Part shown: piece by piece, positions 7,629 to 19,600 of the stretch
How the letters are laid out: every line of letters begins with the position of its first letter
How positions within the stretch are numbered: the first letter of the stretch is position 1
Origin: Hypomesus transpacificus
Lineage: Eukaryota; Chordata; Actinopteri; Osmeriformes; Osmeridae
Direction of reading: 5' to 3'
NCBI RefSeq assembly: GCF_021917145.1
Contig: NC_061081.1
Coordinates: 9,838,576-9,902,575 of the forward strand
Length of the DNA: 64,000 nt
Notes under the pieces: model-generated
What the model was told of the DNA's origin: nothing
Database searches by the model: none
What the model saw: the letters and a program-made list of their open reading frames with translations, nothing else
Made by a program: the position numbers and the translations under genes

Positions 7629-10600
7629 CTCAGCTGTGACATTGGCAGCCAGTTCTTGATATTGCGACGACTTTGGGTTGTTATATTCAATTACGAAAAC
7701 CCGCACCAAACGCATCCTCAGAAAGAGGTAACCCTCATTTTGTTGAGGGGGTTCTGTTGATGCACCTGTGCTACTGGTGGTAAATCTGGTAGTGCTAGAA
7801 GTTTGTGTCGCAGGGATAGCTATTTTGGTTGTGGATGTAGTTGAATGTGATAGAGAGGTTGGGGCTGTTGCGATACTTGTAAAATATGCTGTGGTAGTTG
7901 TAGGGGCAGCTGTGGTACTTGTAGGGTCAGCTATGGTTGTAGGAGGAGCAGCTGTGGTTGTAGTAGGAGCAGCTGTGGTTGTTGTAGGGGCAACTGTGGT
8001 TGTAATCGGAGCAGCTTTTGTAGTTGTTGGTGCAGCTGTGGTTGTTGTTGGTGCCTCTGTGATATTTGTTGGGGCAGCTGTGGTTGTAGTAGGAGCGGCT
8101 GTTGTCATTGTTGGAGACTCTGTTGTACTTGTAGGTGCATCTGTGGTTGTAGTAGGGGCGACTGTTGTCGTTGTTGGGGCGGCTGTGGTTGTAGTGGGAG
8201 CAGCTGTGGTAGTAGTTGGAGAAACTGTGGTTGTTGGTTTCAAAGCTGTGGTAGTTGTTGGGGTGGCTGTGGTTGTACTGGGAGCAGCTGTGGTTGTTGT
8301 TGAAGCCTCTGTTGTGGTTGTAGCTGCAGCTGCGGTTGTAGTGGGAGCAGCTGTGGTCGTAGTGGGAGCAGCCGCTGTTGTTGTTGGAGCCTCTGTTGTA
8401 GTTGTAGGTGCAGCTGTGGTTGTAGTGGGAGAAGCTGTGGTTGTAGTTGGGGCCTCTGTTGGTATTATAGGTGCAGCTGATGTTGTAATAGGAGCGGCTG
8501 TTGTTGTTGGAGCCCTTGTTGCTATTATGGGTGCAGCTGATGTTGTAGGAGGAGTGGCTGTTGTTGTTGGAGCCTTTGTGGTAGTTGTTGGGGAAGCTGT
8601 AGTTGTAAGTTCAGATGTGGTTGTAGTAGGAGAAGCTGTGGTTGAAGTAGGAGCACCTGTTGTAGTTGTAGGTGCAGCTGTGGTAGTTGTTAGAGCCTCT
8701 GTGGTAATTGTTAAGGCAGCTGTTGTTGTAGTGGGAGCAGCTGTGGTTGTTGTATGAGCCTCTGTTGTAGTTGCGGGTGCAACTGTTGTTGTGGTAGGAG
8801 AAGCTGTGGTTGTTGTTGAAGCCTCTGTTGTAGTTGTAGCTGCAGCTGTGGTAGTAGTGGGAAAAGCTGTTGTTGTTGGAGCCTCTGTTGTAGTTGTAAG
8901 GGCAGCTGTGGTCTTAGTGGGAGCAGCCGTTGTTGTTGTTGGATTCTCTGTTGTAGTTGTAGATGCAGCTGTGGTTGTAGTGGGAGAAGCTGTGGTTGTA
9001 GTTGGGGTCTCTGTTGGTATTATAGATTCAGCTAATGTTGTAATAGGAGCGGCTGTTGTTGTTGGAGCCTCTTTGGTAGTTGTTGGGGAATTTGGAGGTG
9101 CAGCTGTTGTTGTAGTGGGAGAAGCTGTGGTTGTATTTGGAGCAGCTCTGGTCGTAGTGTGAGAAGCTCTGGTTGCTGTTGGATTCTCTGTGGTAGTTTT
9201 ACGGGGAGCGGTGGTTGTAGTTGGAGCAGCTGTGGTTGTAGTTGGGGCCTCTGTAGCTATTAAAGGTGCAGTTGATGTTGTAGTGGGAGCGGCTGTTGTT
9301 TTTGGAGCCCTTGTTGCTATTATAGGTGCAGCTGATATTGTAGTAGGAGCGGCTGTTGTTGTTGGAGCCTCTGTGGTAGTTGTTTGGGAAGCTGTAGTTG
9401 TACGTTCAGCTGTGGTTGTAGTGGGATAAGCTGTGGTTGTTGTAGACGGAACAGCTGTGGGTGTTGTTGGAACCTCTGTGGTAGTTGTAGGGGCAGCTGT
9501 GGTCGTAGTGGGAGAAGCACTGGTTGCTGTTGAATTCTCTGTGGTAGTTTTACGGGTTGCTCTGGTGGTAGTTGGAGCAGCTATGGTCGTAGTGGGAGAA
9601 GTTGTGGTTGTAGTTGGAGCAGCAGTGGTCGTAGTGGGATTAGCCGTTGTTGTTGTTCGAGCCTCATTTGTAGTTGTAGGTGTAGCTCTGGTTGTAGTGG
9701 GAGCACCTGTTTTAGTTGTAGATGCAGCTGTGGTTGTTGTTGGATTCTCTGTTGTAGTTGTAGGTGCAGCTGATGTTGTAGTAGGAGCGGCTGTTGTTTT
9801 TGGAGCCCGTGTTGCTATTATAGGTGCAGCTGATGTTGTAGTAGGAGCGGCTGTTGTTGTTGGAAACTCTTTGGTAGTTGTTTGGGAAGCCGTAGTTGTA
9901 GGTTCAGCTGTGGTTGTAGTGGGATAAGCTGTGGTTGTTGTAGACGGAACAGCTGTGGTTGTTGTTGGAACCTCTGTGGTAGTTGTAGGGAAAGCTTTGG
10001 TTGTAGTGGGAGCAGCTGTGGTCGTAGTGGGAGAAGCACTGGTTGCTGTTGGATTCTCTGTGGTAGTTTTACGGGGAGCTGTGGTTGTAGTTGGAGCCGC
10101 TATGGTCGTAGTGGGAGAAGTTGTGGTTGTAGTTGGAGCAGCTGTGGTCGTAGTGGGAGCAGCCGTTGTTGTTGTTGGAGCCTCTTTTGTAGTTGTAGGT
10201 GTAGCTCTGGTTGTAGTGGGAGCACCTGTTTTAGTTGTAGATGCAGCTGTGGTTGCTGTTGGATTCTCTGTGGTAGTTGTAGGAGGAGCTGTGGTTGTAG
10301 TGGGAGAAGCTGTGGTTTTAGTTGGAGCCTCTGTTGCTATTATAGGTGCAGCTGATGTTGTAGTAGGAGCGGCTGTTGTTTTTGGAGCCCGTGTTAATAT
10401 TATAGGTGCAGCTGATGTTGTAGTAGGAGCGGCTGTTGTTGTTGGAAACTCTGTGGTAGTTGTTTGGGAAGCTGTAGTTGTAGGTTCAGCTGTGTTTGTA
10501 GTGGGAGAAGCTGTGGTTGAAGTGGGAGCACCTGTTGTAGTTGTAGGTGCAGCTGTGGTTGTTGTTAGAGCCTCTGTGGTAGTTGTTGCGGCAGCTGTGG

Positions 10601-13600
10601 TTGTAGTTGGAGCTGCTGTGGTTGTTGTTTGAGTCTCTGTGATAGTTCTAGGTGCAGCTGTGGTTGTTGTTGGAGCAGCTTTGGTTGTTGTGGGAGAAGC
10701 TCTTGTTGCTGTTGGATTTTCTGTGGTAGTTGTAGGGGGAGCTGTGGTTGTAGTTGGAAAAGCTTTGGTCGTAGTGGGAGAAGTTTTGGTTGTAGTTGGA
10801 GCAGCTGTGGTCGTAGCGGGAGCAGCCGTTGTGGTTGGGTTCTCTGTTGTAGTTGTAGGTGCAGCTGTGGTTGTAGTGGGAGAAGCTGTGGTTGTAGTTG
10901 GGGCCTCTGTGGTAGTTGTTTGGGAAGCTGTAGTTGTAGGTTCAGCTGTGGTTGTAGTGGGATAAGCTGTGGTTGTTGTAGACGGAACAGCTGTGGTTGT
11001 TGTTGGAACATCTGTGGTAGTTGTAGGGGCAGCTGTGGTTGTAGTGGGAGCAGCTGTAGTTGTTGTAGACGGAACAGCTGTGGTTGTTGTAGGAACCTCT
11101 GTGGTAGTTGTAGGTTCAGCTGTGGTTGTAGTGGGATAAGCTGTGGTTGTTGTAGACGGAACAGCTGTGGTTGTTGTTGGAACCTCTGTGGTAGTTGTAG
11201 GGGCAGCTGTGGTTGTAGTGGGATAAGCTGTGGTTGTTGTAGACGGAACAGCTGTGGTTGTTGTTGGAACCTCTGTGATAGTTGTAGGGGCAGCTGTGGT
11301 TGTAGTGGGAGCAGCTGTAGTTGTTGTAGACGGAACAGCTGTGGTTGTTGTAAGAACCTCTGTGGTAGTTGTAGGGGCAGCTCTGGTGATAGTAGGAGCG
11401 GCGTTTTTTGTTGTTGGAGACTCTGTGGTAGTTATAGGGGCAGCTGTGGTTTTTGTTGGAGCCTGTGTTGTAGTTGGAGCCTCGGTTGTAGTTGTTGGGT
11501 TAGCTGTGGTTGTAGTGGAAACGGCTGTGGTTGTTGTTGAAGCCTCTGTGATAGTTCTAGGTGTAGCTGTGGTTCTTGTAGCAGCAGCTGTGGTTGTAGT
11601 GGGAGAAGCGATAGATGTTGTTGGAGCTTCTTTTGTAGTTGTTGGGTTAACTGTGGTGGTAGTATGAGCGGTTGTTGTCGTTTTTGGAGTCTCTTTTGTA
11701 GTTGCGGGGGCAACTGTGGTTGTAGTAGGAGCAGCTGTTGTTGTTGTTGGAGCCTCAGTTGTTGTTTTAGGTGCAGCTGTGGTTGTAGTGGGAGCTTCTG
11801 TTGAAGTTTTAAGTGCAGCTGTGGTTGTAGTGGGAGAAGCACTTATTGCTGTTGGATTCTCTGTGGTAGTTGAAGGGGGAGCTATGGTTGTTGTTGGAGA
11901 AGCTATGGTTGTAGTTGGAGCCTCTGTTGCTATCATAGGTGCAGCTGATGTTCTAGTAGGAGCGGCTGTTGTTGTTGGAGCCTCTGTGGTAGTTGTTGGG
12001 GAATTTATAGGTGCAGCTGTGGTTGTAGTGGGAGAAGCTGTGGTTGTAGTTGGAGCACGTGTGGTCATAGTGGGAGCAGCCGTTGTAGTTTTAGGTGCAG
12101 TTGTGGTTATTGTTGCAGCCTCTGTTGTAGTTGTAGGTGCAGCTGTGGTTGTAGGTGGAGCCTTTGTGGTAGTTGTTTGGGTGGCTGTGGTTGTAGTGGG
12201 AGAAGCTGTGGTTGTATTTGGAGCAGCTGTGGTCGTAGTGGGAGAAGCACTGGTTGCTGTTGGATTCTCTTTGGTAGTTTTACGAGGAGCTGTGGTTGTA
12301 GTTGGAGCAGCTGTGGTCGTAGTGGGAGAAGTTGTGGTTGTAGTTGGAGCAGCTGTGGTCGTAGTGGGAGCAGCCGTTGTTGGTGGATTCTCTGTTGTAG
12401 TTGTAGGTGCAGCTGGGGTTGTAGTGGGAGCAGCCGTTGTTGTTGGAGCCTCTTTTGTAGTTGTAGGTGCAGCTCTGGTTGTAGTGGGAGCACCTGTTTT
12501 AGTTGTAGATGCAGCTGTGGTTGTAGTGGGAGAAGCATTTGTTGCTGTTGGATTCTCTGTGGTAGTTGTAGGGGGAGCTGTGGTTGTGGTGGGAGAAGCT
12601 GTGGTTGTAGTTGGAGCCTCTGTTGCTATTATAGGTGCAGCTGATGTTCTAGTAGGAGCGGCTGTTGTTTTTGGATTCCTTGTTGCTATTATAGGTGCAG
12701 CTGATGTTGTAGTAGGAGCGGCTGTTGTTGTTGTAGCCTCTGTGGTAATTGTTGCGTTAGCTGTGGTTGTAGGGGGAGCAGCTGTAGTTGTTGTAGTCGG
12801 AACAGGTGTGGTTGTTGTCGGAACCTCCGTGGTAGTTTTATGGGCAGCTGTGGTGGTAGTAGGAGCGGCTGTGGTTGTTGTTGGAGACTCTGTGGTAGTT
12901 GTAGGGGCAGCTGTGGTTGTTGTAGGAGCCTCTGTTGTAGTTGCGGATGCAACTGTGGTTGTTATAGGAGAAGCTGGGGTTGTTGTTGGAACCTCTGTGG
13001 TAGTTGTAAGCGCAGCTGTGGTTGTAGTGGGAGAAGCTGTTGTTGTTGGAGCCTCGGTTGTTGTTGTTGGGTTAGCTGTGGTTGTAGTGGGAGCGGCTGT
13101 GGTTGTTGTTGGAGCCTCTGTGATAGTTCTAGGTGCAGCTGTGTTTGTTGTGGGAGAAGCGTTGGATGTTGTTAGAGCTTCTGTTGTAGTTGTTGGGTTA
13201 GGTGTTGTGGTAGTAGGAGCGGCTGTTGTCGTTGTTGGAGACTCTGTGGTAGTTGTAGGGGCAGCTGTGGTTGTTGTAGGAGCCTCTCTTGTAGTTGCGG
13301 ATGCAACTTTTGTTGTAGTAGGAGAAGCTGGGATTGTTGTTGGAACCTCCGTGGTAGTTGTAAGCGCAGCTGTGGTTGTAGTGGGAGAAGCTGTTGTTGT
13401 TGGAGCCTCGGTTGTAGTTGTTGGGTTAGCTGTGGTTGTAGTGGGAGCGGCTGTGGTTGTTGTTAGAGCCTCTGTGATAGTTCTAGGTGCAGCTGTGGTT
13501 GTAGTGGGAGAATCGTTGGATGTTGTTGGAGCTTCTGTTGTAGTTGTTGGGTTAGGTGTGGTGGTAGCAGGAGCGGCTGTTGTCGCTGTTGGAGACTCTG

Positions 13601-16600
13601 TGGTAGTTGTAGGGTCAGCTGTGGTTGTTGTTGAAGCCTCTGTTGTAGTTGTAGCTGCAGCTGTGGTAATAATGGGAGCAGCTATGGTGGTAGTGGGAGA
13701 AGCTGTTGATGTTGGAGCCTCTGTTGTAGTTGTAAGTGCAGCTGTGGTCTTAGTAGGAGCAGCCGTTGTTGTTGTCGGATTCTCTGTTGTAGTTGTAGGT
13801 GCAGCTGTGGTTGTAGTGGGAGAAGCTGTGGTTGTAGTTGAGGCCTCTGTTGGTATTATAGATCCAGTTAATGTTGTAATAGGAGCGGCTGTTGTCGTTG
13901 GAGCCTCTGTGGTAGTTGTTGGGGAATTTGTAGGTGCAGCTGTGGTTGTAGTGGGAGAAGCTGTGGTTGTACTTGGAGCAGCTGTGGTCGTAGTGGGAGA
14001 AGCACTGATTGCTGTTGGATTCTCTTTAGTAGTGTTACGGGGAGCTGTGGTTGTAGTTGGAGCAGCAATGGTCGTAGTGGGAGAAGTTGTGGTTGTAGTT
14101 GGAGCAGCTGTGGTTGTAGTGGGAGCAGCCGTTGTTGTTGGATTCTCTGTTGTAGTTGTAGGTGCAGCTGGGGTTGTTGTTGAAGCCTCTGTTGTAGTTG
14201 TAGCTGCAGCTGTGGTAGTAATGGGAGCAGCTATGGTAGTAGTGGGAGAAGCTGTTGTTGTTGAAGCCTCTGTTGTAGTTGAAAGTGCAGCTGTGGTCTT
14301 AGCGGGAAAAGCCGTTGTAGTTGTCGGACTCTCTGTTGTAGTTGTTGGTGCAGCTGTGGTTGTAGTGGGAGAAGATGTTGTTGTTGTTGGAGCGTCTGCT
14401 GTAGTTGTAGGTGCCACTGTGGTTGTTGTAGGTGCAGCTGGGGTTGTTGTTGGAGCCTCAGATGTAGTTGTATGTGCACTTTTGGTTGTTATGTTGTCCT
14501 CTGTGGTAGTTGTAGGGGCAGCTGTGGTTGTTGTGGGAGCAGCTGTTGTAGTTGTAGGTGCCACTGTGGTTGTTGGAGCCTCTGTGATAGTTGTAGGTGC
14601 AGAAGTATTTGTAGTGGGAGCAGCTGTTGTTGTTGGAGCATCTGTTGTAGTTGTAGGTACAGAGGTGGTTGTAGTGGGAGCAGCTGTGGTTATTGTTGGA
14701 GCCTCTGTTGTAGTTTTAGCTGCAGCTGTGGTTGTTGGGTTAGCTGTGGTTGTAGTGGGAGCAGCTGTGGTTGTTGTTGGAGCCTCTGTTGTAGCTCTAT
14801 GGGTAGCTGTGGTTGTTGTGGGAGCAGCTGTGGTCGTAGTGGAAGAAACTGTGCTTGTAGTTGGAGCAGCTGTGGTTGTAGTGGGAGCAGCCGTTGTTGT
14901 TTGAGCCTTTGTTGTAGTTGTAGGTGCAGCTGTGGTTGTTGTTGGAGCCTCTGATGTAGCTGTAAGTGCACTCTTGGTTGTTGTTTGATCCTCTTTGGTA
15001 GTTTTAGGGACAGCTGTGGTTGTTGTGGGAGCAGCTGTTGTAGTTGTAGGTGCCACTGTGGTTGTTGGAGCCTCTGTGATAGTTGTAGGCGAAGCTGTTG
15101 TTGTAGTGGGAGCAGCTGTTGTTGTTGGAGCATCTGTTGTAGTTGTAGGTACAGAGGTGGTTGTAGTGGGAGAATCGTTGGATGTTGTTGGAGCTTCTGT
15201 TGTAGTTGTTGGGTTAGGTGTGGTGGTAGTAGGAGCGGCTGTTGTCGCTGTTGGAGACTCTGTGGTAGTTGTAGGGTCAGCTGTGGTTGTTGTTGAAGCC
15301 TCTGTTGTAGTTGTAGCTGCAGCTGTGGTAATAATGGGAGCAGCTATGCTGGTAGTGGGAGAAGCTGTTGATGTTGGAGCCTCTGTTGTAGTTGTAAGTG
15401 CAGCTGTGGTCTTAGTAGGAGCAGCCGTTGTTGTTGTCGGATTCTCTGTTGTAGTTGTAGGTGCAGCTGTGGTTGTAGTGGGAGAAGCTGTGGTTGTAGT
15501 TGAGGCCTCTGTTGGTATTATAGATCCAGTTAATGTTGTAATAGGAGCGGCTGTTGTCGTTGGAGCCTCTGTGGTAGTTGTTGGGGAATTTGTAGGTGCA
15601 GCTGTGGTTGTAGTGGGAGAAGCTGTGGTTGTACTTGGAGCAGCTGTGGTCGTAGTGGGAGAAGCACTGATTGCTGTTGGATTCTCTTTAGTAGTGTTAC
15701 GGGGAGCTGTGGTTGTAGTTGGAGCAGCTATGGTCGTAGTGGGAGAAGTTGTGGTTGTAGTTGGAGCAGCTGTGGTTGTAGTGGGAGCAGCCGTTGTTGT
15801 TGGATTCTCTGTTGTAGTTGTAGGTGCAGCTGGGGTTGTTGTTGAAGCCTCTGTTGTAGTTGTAGCTGCAGCTGTGGTAGTAATGGGAGCAGCTATGGTA
15901 GTAGTGGGAGAAGCTGTTGTTGTTGAAGCCTCTGTTGTAGTTGAAAGTGCAGCTGTGGTCTTAGTGGGAACAGCCGTTGTAGTTGTCGGATTCTCTGTTG
16001 TAGTTGTAGGTGCAGCTGTGGTTGTAGTGGGAGAAGATGTTGTTGTTGTTGGAGCGTCTGTTGTAGTTGTAGGTGCCACTGTGGTTGTTGTAGGTGCAGC
16101 TGGGGTTGTTGTTGGAGCCTCAGATGTAGTTGTATGTGCACTTTTGGTTGTTATGTTGTCCTCTGTGGTAGTTGTAGGGGCAGCTGTGGTTGTTGTGGGA
16201 GCAGCTGTTGTAGTTGTAGGTGCCACTGTGGTTGTTGGAGCCTCTGTGATAGTTGTAGGTGCAGAAGTATTTGTAGTGGGAGCAGCTGTTGTTGTTGGAG
16301 CATCTGTTGTAGTTGTAGGTACAGAGGTGGTTGTAGTGGGAGCAGCTGTGGTTATTGTTGGAGCCTCTGTTGTAGTTTTAGCTGCAGCTGTGGTTGTTGG
16401 GTTAGCTGTGGTTGTAGTGGGAGCAGCTGTGGTTGTTGTTGGAGCCTCTGTTGTAGCTCTATGGGTAGCTGTGGTTGTTGTGGGAGCAGCTGTGGTCGTA
16501 GTGGAAGAAACTGTGCTTGTAGTTGGAGCAGCTGTGGTTGTAGTGGGAGCAGCCGTTGTTGTTTGAGCCTTTGTTGTAGTTGTAGGTGCAGCTGTGGTTG

Positions 16601-19600
16601 TTGTTGGAGCCTCTGATGTAGCTGTAAGTGCACTCTTGGTTGTTGTTTGATCCTCTTTGGTAGTTTTAGGGACAGCTGTGGTTGTTGTGGGAGCAGCTGT
16701 TGTAGTTGTAGGTGCCACTGTGGTTGTTGGAGCCTCTGTGATAGTTGTAGGCGAAGCTGTTGTTGTAGTGGGAGCAGCTGTTGTTGTTGGAGCATCTGTT
16801 GTAGTTGTAGGTACAGAGGTGGTTGTAGTGGGAGCAGCTGTGGTTATTGTTGGAGCCTCTGTTGTAGTTTTAGCTGCAGCTGTGGTTGTTGGGTTAGCTG
16901 TGGTTGTAGTGGGAGCAGCTGTGGTTGTTGTTGGAGCCTCTGTTGTAGCTCTATGGGTAGCTGTGGTTGTTGTGGGAGCAGCTGTGGTCGTAGTGGAAGA
17001 AACTGTGCTTGTAGTTGGAGCAGCTGTGGTTGTAGTGGGAGCAGCCGTTGTTGTTTGAGCCTTTGTTGTAGTTGTAGGTGCAGCTGTGGTTGTTGTTGGA
17101 GCCTCTGATGTAGCTGTAAGTGCACTCTTGGTTGTTGTTTGATCCTCTTTGGTAGTTTTAGGGACAGCTGTGGTTGTTGTGGGAGCAGCTGTTGTAGTTG
17201 TAGGTGCCACTGTGGTTGTTGGAGCCTCTGTGATAGTTGTAGGCGAAGCTGTTGTTGTAGTGGGAGCAGCTGTTGTTGTTGGAGCATCTGTTGTAGTTGT
17301 AGGTACAGAGGTGGTTGTAGTGGGAGCAGCTGTGGTTATTGTTGGAGCCTCTGTTGTAGTTTTAGCTGCAGCTGTGGTTGTTGGGTTAGCTGTGGTTGTA
17401 GTGGGAGCAGCTGTGGTTGTTGTTGGAGCCTCTGTTGTAGCTCTATGGGTAGCTGTGGTTGTTGTGGGAGCAGCTGTGGTCGTAGTGGAAGAAACTGTGC
17501 TTGTAGTTGGAGCAGCTATGGTTGTAGTGGGAGCAGCCGTTGTTGTTTGAGCCTTTGTTGTAGTTGTAGGTGCAGCTGTGGTTGTTGTTGGAGCCTCTGA
17601 TGTAGCTGTAAGTGCACTCTTGGTTGTTGTTTGATCCTCTTTGGTAGTTTTAGGGACAGCTGTGGTTGTTGTGGGAGCAGCTGTTGTAGTTGTAGGTGCC
17701 ACTGTGGTTGTTGGAGCCTCTGTGATAGTTGTAGGCGAAGCTGTTGTTGTAGTGGGAGTAGCTGTTGTTGTTGGAGCATCTGTTGTAGTTGTAGGTACAG
17801 AGGTGGTTGTAGTGGGAGAATCGTTGGATGTTGTTGGAGCTTCTGTTGTAGTTGTTGGGTTAGGTGTGGTGGTAGTAGGAGCGGCTGTTGTCTCTGTTGG
17901 AGACTCTGTGGTAGTTGTAGGGTCAGCTGTGGTTGTTGTTGAAGCCTCTGTTGTAGTTGTAGCTGCAGCTGTGGTAATAATGGGAGCAGCTATGCTGGTA
18001 GTGGGAGAAGCTGTTGATGTTGGAGCCTCTGTTGTAGTTGTAAGTGCAGCTGTGGTCTTAGTAGGAGCAGCCGTTGTTGTTGTCGGATTCTCTGTTGTAG
18101 TTGTAGGTGCAGCTGTGGTTGTAGTGGGAGAAGCTGTGGTTGTAGTTGAGGCCTCTGTTGGTATTATAGATCCAGTTAATGTTGTAATAGGAGCGGCTGT
18201 TGTCGTTGGAGCCTCTGTGGTAGTTGTTGGGGAATTTGTAGGTGCAGCTGTGGTTGTAGTGGGAGAAGCTGTGGTTGTACTTGGAGCAGCTGTGGTCGTA
18301 GTGGGAGAAGCACTGATTGCTGTTGGATTCTCTTTAGTAGTGTTACGGGGAGCTGTGGTTGTAGTTGGAGCAGCTATGGTCGTAGTGGGAGAAGTTGTGG
18401 TTGTAGTTGGAGCAGCTGTGGTTGTAGTGGGAGCAGCCGTTGTTGTTGGATTCTCTGTTGTAGTTGTAGGTGCAGCTGGGGTTGTTGTTGAAGCCTCTGT
18501 TGTAGTTGTAGCTGCAGCTGTGGTAGTAATGGGAGCAGCTATGGTAGTAGTGGGAGAAGCTGTTGTTGTTGAAGCCTCTGTTGTAGTTGAAAGTGCAGCT
18601 GTGGTCTTAGTGGGAACAGCCGTTGTAGTTGTCGGATTCTCTGTTGTAGTTGTAGGTGCAGCTGTGGTTGTAGTGGGAGAAGATGTTGTTGTTGTTGGAG
18701 CGTCTGTTGTAGTTGTAGGTGCCACTGTGGTTGTTGTAGGTGCAGCTGGGGTTGTTGTTGGAGCCTCAGATGTAGTTGTATGTGCGCTTTTGGTTGTTAT
18801 GTTGTCCTCTGTGGTAGTTGTAGGGGCAGCTGTGGTTGTTGTGGGAGCAGCTGTTGTAGTTGTAGGTGCCACTGTGGTTGTTGGAGCCTCTGTGATAGTT
18901 GTAGGTGCAGAAGTATTTGTAGTGGGAGCAGCTGTTGTTGTTGGAGCATCTGTTGTAGTTGTAGGTACAGAGGTGGTTGTAGTGGGAGCAGCTGTGGTTA
19001 TTGTTGGAGCCTCTGTTGTAGTTTTAGCTGCAGCTGTGGTTGTTGGGTTAGCTGTGGTTGTAGTGGGAGCAGCTGTGGTTGTTGTTGGAGCCTCTGTTGT
19101 AGCTCTATGGGTAGCTGTGGTTGTTGTGGGAGCAGCTGTGGTCGTAGTGGAAGAAACTGTGCTTGTAGTTGGAGCAGCTGTGGTTGTAGTGGGAGCAGCC
19201 GTTGTTGTTTGAGCCTTTGTTGTAGTTGTAGGTGCAGCTGTGGTTGTTGTTGGAGCCTCTGATGTAGCTGTAAGTGCACTCTTGGTTGTTGTTTGATCCT
19301 CTTTGGTAGTTTTAGGGACAGCTGTGGTTGTTGTGGGAGCAGCTGTTGTAGTTGTAGGTGCCACTGTGGTTGTTGGAGCCTCTGTGATAGTTGTAGGCGA
19401 AGCTGTTGTTGTAGTGGGAGCAGCTGTTGTTGTTGGAGCATCTGTTGTAGTTGTAGGTACAGAGGTGGTTGTAGTGGGAGAATCGTTGGATGTTGTTGGA
19501 GCTTCTGTTGTAGTTGTTGGGTTAGGTGTGGTGGTAGTAGGAGCGGCTGTTGTCGCTGTTGGAGACTCTGTGGTAGTTGTAGGGTCAGCTGTGGTTGTTG

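Noticed and set aside
10629-11540. Plus-strand Cys/Ser/Gly-rich frames resembling keratin-associated proteins
   Set aside because: They are a second shadow frame of the same repeat DNA, always within the mucin exons and not independently conserved.
11716-14904. Plus-strand frame of 1,062 codons rich in VVVVGAA, with many similar frames elsewhere
   Set aside because: It is the complement of the Thr/Pro repeat, which lacks stops on the opposite strand; it has no start context, no domains and breaks at every GAG-GAT-CAA type codon.
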